Assembly: GCF_030161255.1 (NCBI RefSeq)
Contig: NZ_BSPX01000074.1
Span: 1 to 26,126, forward strand
DNA: 26,126 nt
Reading direction: 5' to 3'
Origin: Zoogloea oryzae
Lineage (GTDB): Bacteria > Pseudomonadota > Gammaproteobacteria > Burkholderiales > Rhodocyclaceae
Shown: piece after piece, positions 8,179-14,514 of the stretch
Layout of the letters: each line of letters starts with the position of its first letter
Position numbering within the stretch: position 1 is the first letter of the stretch
Translations under genes and position numbers: made by a program
Notes under the pieces: generated by a model
Told to the model about the DNA's origin: nothing
Database searches by the model: none
Seen by the model: only the letters and a program-made list of their open reading frames with translations

Positions 8179-9117
8179 TTACTTGCCGGCCCGCGCCGCC
8201 GCCGACCGGGACGACACCGCGATGCCCGCCACGATCAGCCCGAAGGCGACGCCGTGGAAGGGCTGCGGGCCTTCGCCGATCACCGCGGCGGAGAGCACCG
8301 CCGCAAACAGCGGCGTGAGGTTGTAGAAGATCGACGCCATCGCCGGCCCCGCCTCGGCCACTGCGAGGCCCCACAGGCGGTAGGCGATGATCGACGGGCC
8401 GATGGCCACGAACAGGATGGTCGCCACCAGCTGCCACGACCACTGGGTGGGGGCCGAGGGCGCGATCATGTCGCCCACCACCGCGGTCGCCACCGCGCCG
8501 CTCACCCCGAAGATCGCCTGGGCCACCAGAAATTGCGCCCAGTTCCAGTCGGGCCGCGCCGCGCCCAGCATGTGGGCGGGCGGCTTGGCGAGCATCCAGC
8601 TGTAGAGCGACCAGCCGATGATCGCCACCAGCATCAGCAGGTCACCCTGCACGAAGTGGATGTCGGCCAGCGCCGCCGGGTTGCCCCGGGACATCACCAG
8701 CGCCACGCCCGCCAGCGACAGCAGCGCGCCGATGAGCTGCAGCCGGGTGGGACGAACCTTGTAACCCACCGCGCCCACCACCATCGCCCACACCGGCGAG
8801 CTGGAAGCGATCAGCGTGACGTTGAGGGGCGTGCTGGTGCGCAGGGCCATGTATTGCAGCGCGTTGTAGGCGCCCACCCCGATCACCCCCAGCACCAGCA
8901 GGTAGCGCCAGCGCTCGACGATCTGCGCCCGCGCTGCCGGGGTGCCGATGGCCGCCCAGCCCAGGGGCAGCAGCAGCACGAAGGCGACCACCCAGCGCAG
9001 GGCGTTGAGGAGCAGCGGGTCGATGCTGCCGATGGCCATGCGGCCGACCACCGCGTTGGTAGCCCACATGGCGGGCGGGGTGGCGAGCATCAGGACGAGA
9101 CGGGGGGTGAGCTGCAT
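8179..9117 (-). CDS. EamA/DMT-family inner membrane transporter
   Basis: A 312-residue polytopic membrane protein with about ten hydrophobic helices arranged as two EamA repeats. The first repeat covers roughly residues 8-140 (MWATNAVVGRMA, ALRWVVAFVLLLPLGW, TSTPLNVTLIASSSPVWAM); the second covers 155-300 (LMLVAIIGWSLYSWMLA, GPSIIAYRLWGLAVAEAGPA, LTPLFAAVLSAAVIGE). Such drug/metabolite transporters export small metabolites or amino acids; the substrate cannot be predicted here. The ATG at 9117 has AGGGA nine bases upstream. It is a single gene pointing away from the cyd operon end, with its promoter in 9118-9286. Confidence 0.88.
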   Translation of the reverse strand: MQLTPRLVLMLATPPAMWATNAVVGRMAIGSIDPLLLNALRWVVAFVLLLPLGWAAIGTPAARAQIVERWRYLLVLGVIGVGAYNALQYMALRTSTPLNVTLIASSSPVWAMVVGAVGYKVRPTRLQLIGALLSLAGVALVMSRGNPAALADIHFVQGDLLMLVAIIGWSLYSWMLAKPPAHMLGAARPDWNWAQFLVAQAIFGVSGAVATAVVGDMIAPSAPTQWSWQLVATILFVAIGPSIIAYRLWGLAVAEAGPAMASIFYNLTPLFAAVLSAAVIGEGPQPFHGVAFGLIVAGIAVSSRSAAARAGK

Positions 9118-9224
9118 TGCAAATCCCTGGAGTAAACGGCGTGCCGCCCGGCGCTGGGCCGGGCTGGATGCGCAAGTTTAGGGATATGGTTGCAGTGGCG
9201 GAAGACGCCCGCGCGGGATTCACT

Positions 9225-9240
9225 GTTCAGCAGGCTGAAC
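9225..9240. repeat. Short palindrome upstream of the DMT transporter gene
   Basis: GTTCAGC-AG-GCTGAAC, seven-base arms with a two-base centre. It lies between the end of the rhodanese gene (9287) and the transporter start (9117), about 110 bases before the start codon. It could be an operator for the transporter or a weak hairpin ending the cyd operon transcript. No T-run follows on the minus strand. Confidence 0.35.
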
Positions 9241-9286
9241 AATCGGGGCGCCGGGGACGATGGATGCGTGATGTCCCGGCATGGCC

Positions 9287-9835
9287 TCAGTGCTTGTCGA
9301 GACGGTACATCTTGGCCGGGTTCATCTTCGTGCTCCAGGGCAGGCCACTGTTCTGCCAGCCATTGACCACCCGCATTCCGGCCTGGGGGCCCTCCTTGAG
9401 GGGCGTGCCCTGGAAACCGTCGATCACGTAACGGGCGTTGGGAAAGCCGTTGCTGCGCAGGAAGCTCGCGCTCGGCTCGCCCCGTTCGCTCCCCGAACGG
9501 CACAAGGTGATCACTTCGGCATCCATGCCGAGGCCCCGTCGTTCAAGTTCGGCCTTGATCTGGCTGACGAATTCCGGGTTCTGCACCAGCTTGTAGACGC
9601 CGCGTTTCTCATCCCAGGCGGTGCGGTCCACCATCAGGAAGGGCACGTTCACGTGCACTGCGTCGGTGAAGCCGACGAACATGATCTCGACGGGATCGCG
9701 CACGTCCACGAAGAGCAGGTTCTGGTTGGGCTGTTGTACGCGGGCGTGGACTTCCGCGGCCGGGACGGCAATGTCCACGGCCTGGGCCGACAGGGCCAGC
9801 AGGCTGAGCGAGGTGGCGATGAACAGGTGTTTCAT
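9287..9835 (-). CDS. Exported rhodanese-like sulfurtransferase
   Basis: A 182-residue protein with an N-terminal signal peptide (MKHLFIATSLSLLALSAQA) and one rhodanese domain. Landmarks are FVDVRDPVE near residues 42-50 and the active-site loop C112-R-S-G-S-E-R-G, whose cysteine would carry the persulfide. The C-terminus (VVNGWQNSGLPWSTKMNP) resembles other periplasmic rhodaneses found near respiratory genes. The ATG at 9835 follows CAGGAAAC. It is the last gene on the cyd strand, 63 bases after the YbgE-family gene, so cotranscription is likely but not proven. A sulfur-handling role beside a sulfide-resistant bd oxidase is plausible inference. Confidence 0.85.
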   Translation of the reverse strand: MKHLFIATSLSLLALSAQAVDIAVPAAEVHARVQQPNQNLLFVDVRDPVEIMFVGFTDAVHVNVPFLMVDRTAWDEKRGVYKLVQNPEFVSQIKAELERRGLGMDAEVITLCRSGSERGEPSASFLRSNGFPNARYVIDGFQGTPLKEGPQAGMRVVNGWQNSGLPWSTKMNPAKMYRLDKH

Positions 9836-9898
9836 GGGGTGTTTCCTGAGGTGGTGAAGGGGCCACGGCCTTGCCGGAACCGGCTGGTGTCATGGGCG

Positions 9899-10222
9899 TC
9901 ATGCGAGAAATCTCATGGCTGCGGCGGCAATCAGGCTCAGCAGGCACGTCCAGCCAGAGAACAGCCAGCGCCAGATCCGGCCCACGGGCACGAAGCCCAC
10001 GCCACGCACCATGCCGGCGGTCATCGCGATGAGCAGCACAAAGGCCATCCCGTGGTCGGCCTGCCCTTGCGGACCGGCCATCAGGAAGGGGTTCAGCGAG
10101 CCGCCCAGCATGATCAGGATGGCCACGGCCAGGCAGGGCAGGTGCATCCGTGGCAAAGGGGGCTCAGGCAGTGTGTCCGGCATTTCTTGGGTTCCAGGGT
10201 GTGTGCCAGTTTTGGTCAACAT
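9899..10222 (-). CDS. YbgE-family cyd operon membrane protein
   Basis: About 107 residues with three hydrophobic helices: LAVAILIMLGGSLNPFLMA, MAFVLLIAMTAGMVRGVGFV and a C-terminal one (WLFSGWTCLLSLIAAAAM). The patterns LGGSLNPF, ADHGMAFVLL and GFVPVGRIWRWLFSGW fit the cyd operon YbgE family of proteobacteria. Its exact role with cytochrome bd is unknown. The ATG at 10222 is used here although no ribosome binding site is visible; an in-frame ATG at 10183, preceded by GGAACCCAAG, is an alternative and would still keep all three helices. It lies 25 bases after the haemoglobin gene. Confidence 0.75.
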   Translation of the reverse strand: MLTKTGTHPGTQEMPDTLPEPPLPRMHLPCLAVAILIMLGGSLNPFLMAGPQGQADHGMAFVLLIAMTAGMVRGVGFVPVGRIWRWLFSGWTCLLSLIAAAAMRFLA

Positions 10223-10247
10223 GGCTGATGTTGGTCGGCCGGCGCGT

Positions 10248-10673
10248 TCAGGCCGTGCTGCAGCTGCAGCCGGTGTGCGCCTGGGGGGCGCTGGAGTCTG
10301 CCCGGTTGCGCAGGTGGTCGGCCATGGCCTGGAAGCGCGCCAGCAGCCACGCGTGCAGCCCGGGCTCGTCCACCACCTCGTCGAGGGCCTTGCGGAACGC
10401 CGCCATCCAGGCGTCGCGGGCGGCGCTGTCGATGGGGAAGGCCATGTGTCGGCGCCGCATGAAGGGCTCGCCGTAAAGGGGGCGGAAGCGGTCCGGCCCG
10501 CCCAGCCAGCCGCTCAGGAAGGCGGCGAGGCGCCGCTTGACCTCGCTCATGTCGGGGTGGTGGAGGCGCATCGCCGCCTCGGCTTCGGGCAGCTCGGCCA
10601 TCCAGTGGTAGATGCGCTCCACGAGCCGGTCGATGCCCGCCTCGCCCAGCTGGTCGTAGGGGCTAGCGTTCAT
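10248..10673 (-). CDS. Group II truncated haemoglobin
   Basis: A 141-residue globin of the 2-on-2 fold, group II (TrHbO-like). The proximal haem ligand is His76 in YGEPFMRRRHMAFPI, and the group II hallmark Trp is Trp89 (RDAWMAAF). No signal peptide is present, so it is cytoplasmic. Its ATG (10673) overlaps the 3' end of cydX by 11 bases, which indicates translational coupling. In this setting it probably binds oxygen or nitric oxide near the bd oxidase, either supplying oxygen or detoxifying NO (inference from genomic context). An odd feature is the short C-terminal extension ending TGCSCSTA, with two cysteines, beyond the usual globin end. Confidence 0.88.
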   Translation of the reverse strand: MNASPYDQLGEAGIDRLVERIYHWMAELPEAEAAMRLHHPDMSEVKRRLAAFLSGWLGGPDRFRPLYGEPFMRRRHMAFPIDSAARDAWMAAFRKALDEVVDEPGLHAWLLARFQAMADHLRNRADSSAPQAHTGCSCSTA

Positions 10674-10788
10674 CGCGCGAACCTCGGGATGTGGCTTGGC
10701 GGCTGGCCTCGTGTTCGGCCCACAGGGCGTTGAGAATGGCCAGGAAGACGGCAAAGCCGACGCCCAGGATCCAGGTGAAATACCACAT
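10663..10788 (-). CDS. cydX: CydX-like small subunit of cytochrome bd
   Basis: A 41-residue membrane peptide, ATG at 10788 and TAG at 10663-10665. It starts MWYFTWILGVGFAVFLAILN and continues ALWAEHEAS, the classic CydX pattern: MWYF.W.LG start, one transmembrane helix, then ALW.E. CydX peptides bind CydA and stabilise the haems of the oxidase. It begins 12 bases after the cydB stop with GGAGTCAATCGC before the ATG, and its end overlaps the truncated haemoglobin start. It is slightly longer than the E. coli protein (37 residues), with a hydrophilic Arg/Ser tail. Confidence 0.92.
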   Translation of the reverse strand: MWYFTWILGVGFAVFLAILNALWAEHEASRQATSRGSRDER

Positions 10789-10800
10789 GCGATTGACTCC

Positions 10801-11940
10801 TCAGTAAGCCGAATGGCTGTTTTCGCGGACATAGGCGGGGGTGACCTTGCCGCCCATCACGCGATAGGCCCAGCTGGTGTAGAGCACGATGAGCGGCATG
10901 AAGATCAGCGTGGCCCACAGCATGATGTTGAGGGTGAGCTGGCTGGAGACGCTGTCCCACACCGTCAGGCTGGCGTTGGGGGCGAGGGAGGACGGCATCA
11001 CGAAGGGGAACAGCGCTGCGCCGGCGGTGCCGATGATGCCGGCGATGGCGAGCGCCGAGGCCCAGAAGGCGGCCAGGGTGCGGCCGTGGCGGGCGAGCAC
11101 CTGGGCCGCCAGCACGCCGCCGGTGCCCGCCAGGGGCAGCGCGGCGGTGGCGGGGTGGGCGCGGTAGTTGGCGAACCAGGCGCCGGCTTCGCGGATCACG
11201 GTCTTGCCCAGCGGATTGGGTAGCGCCGCGCCGTCGACCGCCGACTGGATGACATAGCCGGGGATCGCCAGCCACAGCCACAGGCCCGCCGCGGCAAAGC
11301 TCAGGATCGTCAGCCCGCCGAAGAAGCCGGCCGCCCGCAGGGCCCGCCACTGGATTTCGCCCTGAGTGCGGTGGGCGAGATAGATGGCCCCGTGGAAGGT
11401 GATCATCGCCGACGAGACGACGCCCGCCAGCAGCGCGAAGGGGTTGAGCAGCGCCCAGAAGCTGCCGGAGTAGGTGGATACCAGGTGATCGTCGAAGCTG
11501 AAGGGCACGCCCTGGAATAGGTTGCCGAAGGCGACTCCGAAGATCAGCGGCGGCACGGCGCCACCGACGAACAGGCCCCAGTCCCAGGTGCTGCGCCAGC
11601 GGGGGTCGTGGATCTTGCTGCGGTAGTCGAAGCCCACCGGGCGGAAGAACAGTGCCCATAGCACCGCCAGCATGGCCCAGTAGAGCCCTGAGAAGGCGGT
11701 GGCATAGACCAGCGGCCAGGCGGCGAAGATGGCGCCGCCGGCGGTGATGAACCACACCTGGTTGCCGTCCCAGTGCGGGCCGACGGTGTTGATGACGACG
11801 CGCCGTTCGGTGTCGTTCCGGCCGACGAAGGGCAGCAGCGTGCCGACGCCCATGTCGTGGCCGTCCATGATGGCGAAGCCGATCAGCAGGACGCCGACCA
11901 GCAGCCACCAGATCAGTTTGAGGGTTTCATAGTCGAGCAT
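10801..11940 (-). CDS. cydB: Cytochrome bd ubiquinol oxidase subunit II
   Basis: A 379-residue polytopic membrane protein, the same length as E. coli CydB. It opens MLDYETLKLIWWLLVGVLLI and contains FAIMDGHDMGVGTLLPF, NTVGPHWDGNQVWFITAGGA and FRPVGFDYRSKIHDPRWR, all characteristic of subunit II, and about eight or nine helices to the end. With CydA and CydX it forms the high-affinity quinol oxidase that reduces oxygen to water without pumping protons. The ATG at 11940 follows GAGGA at nine-base spacing and lies 17 bases after the cydA stop. Confidence 0.96.
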   Translation of the reverse strand: MLDYETLKLIWWLLVGVLLIGFAIMDGHDMGVGTLLPFVGRNDTERRVVINTVGPHWDGNQVWFITAGGAIFAAWPLVYATAFSGLYWAMLAVLWALFFRPVGFDYRSKIHDPRWRSTWDWGLFVGGAVPPLIFGVAFGNLFQGVPFSFDDHLVSTYSGSFWALLNPFALLAGVVSSAMITFHGAIYLAHRTQGEIQWRALRAAGFFGGLTILSFAAAGLWLWLAIPGYVIQSAVDGAALPNPLGKTVIREAGAWFANYRAHPATAALPLAGTGGVLAAQVLARHGRTLAAFWASALAIAGIIGTAGAALFPFVMPSSLAPNASLTVWDSVSSQLTLNIMLWATLIFMPLIVLYTSWAYRVMGGKVTPAYVRENSHSAY

Positions 11941-11957
11941 TTGGAATCGTCCTCGGT

Positions 11958-13511
11958 TCAGGCGTGGGCTTCGTGGGCGTAGCGACCGGTGCCGAGACTG
12001 CCCGGCCCTTGCCTGGCGAACTTGATCATCAGGAACATCTCGACGATCAGCAGCACGGTGTAGAAGCCGACGAAGCCGGCGAGGGAGCCATAGAGGCTCT
12101 CCACGCTCAGGGTCGATACGGAAAGGTGGGTGGGCAGCACACCGTAGATGGTCCACGGCTGGCGGCCGTATTCGGCCACGAACCAGCCCACCTCGCAGGC
12201 GATCCACGGCATCGGCAGGCAATACAGCGCCGCCCGCAGCAGGCCGCGCCGGCTGGCGAAGTCGCCCTTCACCGAGTGCCACAGGGCGAGCCCGAAGAGC
12301 AGCAGCATCGCAAAGCCCAGAGCCACCATCAGGCGGAAGCTCCAGAACATCGGCGCGACCCGCGGCACGGTGTCGCCCACGGCCTTGTCGATGATGGCCG
12401 GCGTCACGTCGTCCAGGCGGTTAACGTATTTCTTGAGGAGCAGCCCGAAGCCCAGGTCGGCCTTGTGCTGCTCGAAGGTCTGGCGGGCGGTGGCGTCGGC
12501 GGGGTTGGCGCGCAGGGCGTCGAGGGCGGTGACGGCCTTCATGCCCGACACGATGCGCTCGCGGTTGCGGGCCTTGATCTCCTTGATGCCCGGAATCTGC
12601 CGGTCCAGGGAGCGGGTGCCGATGAGGCCCATCACCCACGGAATCTCGATGGCGAAGTCGTTCTTCATCTCGGCTTCGTTGGGGATGGCGACGAGGTTGA
12701 AGGACGCCGGCGCGGGCTCGGTCTCCCACATCGCCTCCATGGCCGCCAGCTTGGTCTGCTGGGCTTCGCCGACGGTGTAGCCCGATTCGTCGCCGAGGAC
12801 GATCACCGAGCATACGGAAGCGAATCCGAAGGCGGCAGCGATGCCGAAGCTGCGTTTGGCGAACTCCACGTCGCGCCCGCGCAGCAGATACCAGGACGAG
12901 ATCGACAGCACGAACATGGCGCCGGTGACGTAGCCGGCCGACACCGTGTGCACGAACTTGGCCTGGGCGTCCGGGTTGAAGACCACCGCCCAGAAGTCGG
13001 TCATCTCCATGCGCATCGTCACGTAGCTGAACTCGGCGCCTACCGGGTTCTGCATCCAGCCGTTGGCGATCAGGATCCACAGGGCCGAGAGATTGGTGCC
13101 CACCGCCATCAGGATGGTCACGAGCAGGTGCTCCTTGCGCGCCAGCCTGTCCCAGCCGAAGAAGAACAGCCCGATCATCGTGGACTCGAGAAAGAAGGCC
13201 ATCAGCCCCTCGATGGCGAGCGGTGCGCCAAAGATGTCGCCGACGTAGTGGGAGTAATAGGCCCAGTTGGTGCCGAACTGGAATTCGAGGGTGATCCCGG
13301 TAGTGACGCCGAGAGCGAAGTTGATGCCGAACAGCTTGCCCCAGAAGCGGGTCATGTCCTTGTAGAGGGGATTGGCGGTCATCACATAGACGGACTCCAT
13401 GATGACCAGCAGCCACACCATGCCGATGGTGAGCGGGACGAACAGAAAGTGGTAAAGGGCGGTGGCGGCAAACTGCAGCCGCGATAGATCAACCAGTTGT
13501 TCACTGACCAC
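11958..13511 (-). CDS. cydA: Cytochrome bd ubiquinol oxidase subunit I (long Q-loop)
   Basis: A 517-residue subunit that carries haems b558, b595 and d. His20 (ALYHFLFVPLTIG) matches the E. coli His19 ligand; His near 187 (KFVHTVSAGYVTGAMF) and the Met in PRVAPMFWSFRLM match the b558 ligands. The quinol-binding Q-loop is of the long type (METEPAPASFNLVAIPNEAE through RSLDRQIPGIKEI and GFGLLLKKY), and GWFVAEYGRQPWTIYGVLPT is the conserved C-terminal motif. The start is GTG at 13511: AAGGAG lies six bases upstream and the protein then begins VSEQLVDLSRLQFA, as in the family. Upstream in-frame codons are not family-like. It overlaps the end of cydP by 11 bases. Confidence 0.96.
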   Translation of the reverse strand: MVSEQLVDLSRLQFAATALYHFLFVPLTIGMVWLLVIMESVYVMTANPLYKDMTRFWGKLFGINFALGVTTGITLEFQFGTNWAYYSHYVGDIFGAPLAIEGLMAFFLESTMIGLFFFGWDRLARKEHLLVTILMAVGTNLSALWILIANGWMQNPVGAEFSYVTMRMEMTDFWAVVFNPDAQAKFVHTVSAGYVTGAMFVLSISSWYLLRGRDVEFAKRSFGIAAAFGFASVCSVIVLGDESGYTVGEAQQTKLAAMEAMWETEPAPASFNLVAIPNEAEMKNDFAIEIPWVMGLIGTRSLDRQIPGIKEIKARNRERIVSGMKAVTALDALRANPADATARQTFEQHKADLGFGLLLKKYVNRLDDVTPAIIDKAVGDTVPRVAPMFWSFRLMVALGFAMLLLFGLALWHSVKGDFASRRGLLRAALYCLPMPWIACEVGWFVAEYGRQPWTIYGVLPTHLSVSTLSVESLYGSLAGFVGFYTVLLIVEMFLMIKFARQGPGSLGTGRYAHEAHA

Positions 13512-13677
13512 GAGGTGCTCCTTGGACGACGGGGTTGGGGGCGAGCTGCCTCGACATGTCCTGCGCGTCCACCTCGAGACTGGCATCGCGCACGAAGCAC
13601 CACCACAGCGCCACGAGGGCGAGCAGCTTGACGACGATGAGCCAGCCGAGATGCCTGGCGGTGGGGTGAAGCGACAT
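13501..13677 (-). CDS. cydP: CydP-like small membrane protein of the cyd operon
   Basis: A 58-residue peptide beginning MSLHPTARHLGWLIVVKLLA and containing LVALWWCFVRDASLEVDAQD. It has one transmembrane helix (about residues 11-30) and then a short periplasmic or cytoplasmic tail. This matches the putative cytochrome oxidase small subunit CydP found just upstream of cydA in many beta- and gammaproteobacteria. The ATG at 13677 is preferred; a TTG at 13713 would add 12 non-family residues. Its stop lies inside the cydA start region, so the two are coupled. First gene of the cyd operon. Confidence 0.82.
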   Translation of the reverse strand: MSLHPTARHLGWLIVVKLLALVALWWCFVRDASLEVDAQDMSRQLAPNPVVQGAPRGQ

Positions 13678-13695
13678 GTGTGGCAGCGTTTTTTG

Positions 13696-13728
13696 TTGAT
13701 GGGTGTTACCCAATCAATTCCCGTGCCA
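13696..13728 (-). promoter_or_regulatory. cyd operon upstream region: inverted repeat and sigma54-like element
   Basis: An imperfect dyad runs from 13696 to 13717: arms TTGATGGGT and ACCCAATCAA (one extra A) around GTT. On the minus strand TGGCACG-GGAA-TTGAT (13728-13713) matches the sigma54 -24 box exactly with correct spacing, but the -12 box has TTGA instead of TTGC, a serious mismatch. TTGAT is also an FNR half-site, but no full TTGAT-N4-ATCAA is present. AT-rich sequence further upstream (13730-13775) is a more ordinary place for a sigma70 promoter. Which element drives the operon is unresolved. Confidence 0.35.
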
Positions 13729-14055
13729 TTTCGTGGTTTGTGATTAAGTTCTTTTAAATCAATTTATTATGATTGCTTCCGGTGCGGCAATCGGACGCAC
13801 GTCGACTGCCATTGTGGGCTGCCGTGGCGTTGATTGGCAGTATTTTGGCAGTGTTCGGAGGGCTCGGACGAGTCCCGGCGGGGGCGGGTGGGGATGAAAT
13901 GGGGACGTGCTGCCGACCACGTGATCGCGGCGTCTTGTCGCGGTGGCGTAGTGGCAGCGCGCCTGGCAGTGCTGGCAGTGGCGTTGCAGGTCTGTCAGGG
14001 GGCGCCTTGGCCGTGGGCGGGCGGGGATGCCCGGCGGGGTGTCAGGGGCGGTGGG
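13729..14055. other. Intergenic stretch without a supportable gene
   Basis: This stretch lies between the cyd operon start and the lipoprotein gene end. It begins with AT-rich sequence that could hold the cyd promoter. It also carries four copies of TGGCAGT: two in an 11-bp-period direct repeat at 13834-13852 (TTGGCAGTATT, TTGGCAGTGTT) and two nine bases apart at 13964-13979. Open frames here lack ribosome binding sites and family resemblance. I see no RNA gene or terminator. Confidence 0.5.
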
Positions 14056-14442
14056 TCAGTTCCAGCCGAAGGGCACGCGGATTTCCTCGAAGTCGCCATC
14101 CTGCAGCTTGTCCTCGGCATTGAAGACGAGCTGCAGGATCACGTCGGTGTGGCCGCCCAGCCAGTTCTTCGAGACCGGGATCTTGCCGAAGATGCACGGC
14201 CCGCCGCCGGGGCGCAGGCGTGACGTCATGGTGTTGGCCCGGGCCAGGGATTCGCATTCGCTGCGGTTGTACACCGAGAGGGTGGCGTTGCGGGCCTTGA
14301 GGCTCTGGATGGCATCGGCGAGGGGATAGCCGGGCCGGAACTGCTGCTGCAGCTCGGGGACGAGGGGCGAAGGCGGTTCTTCGCAGCCGGCAAGGGCGAG
14401 GGCGGCGAGTAGGGCGGCGGCGATGGCGCGGAACCTGGACAT
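14056..14442 (-). CDS. Small lipoprotein of unknown function
   Basis: A 128-residue protein with a lipoprotein signal: MSRFRAIAAALLAALALAGC, where LAGC is the lipobox and Cys20 would be lipidated. The mature part begins EEPPSPLVPELQQQFRPG and has two further cysteines (in RSECESLA and GGPCIFGK) that could pair. No known domain is evident. The ATG at 14442 is used, although its ribosome binding site is poor; a TTG three codons upstream is less likely. It follows the sigma54 activator gene by 72 bases on the same strand and may be cotranscribed with it, but nothing links their functions. Confidence 0.75.
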   Translation of the reverse strand: MSRFRAIAAALLAALALAGCEEPPSPLVPELQQQFRPGYPLADAIQSLKARNATLSVYNRSECESLARANTMTSRLRPGGGPCIFGKIPVSKNWLGGHTDVILQLVFNAEDKLQDGDFEEIRVPFGWN

Positions 14443-14514
14443 GGCAGACAAGGCTGAAAAAGGACGCCCGCGAGTATCCCACGGCCCGGCGTGGTCGGGC
14501 AGCTGCGGGCAGGG

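Noticed and set aside
11964..13487. Plus-strand open frame (507 codons) opposite cydA
   Set aside because: Mirror of a highly conserved cydA; composition is typical of antisense frames in GC-rich DNA.
13712..13717. FNR box upstream of the cyd operon
   Set aside because: TTGAT half-sites occur, but no TTGAT-N4-ATCAA with correct spacing; the two halves of the dyad are 12 bases apart.
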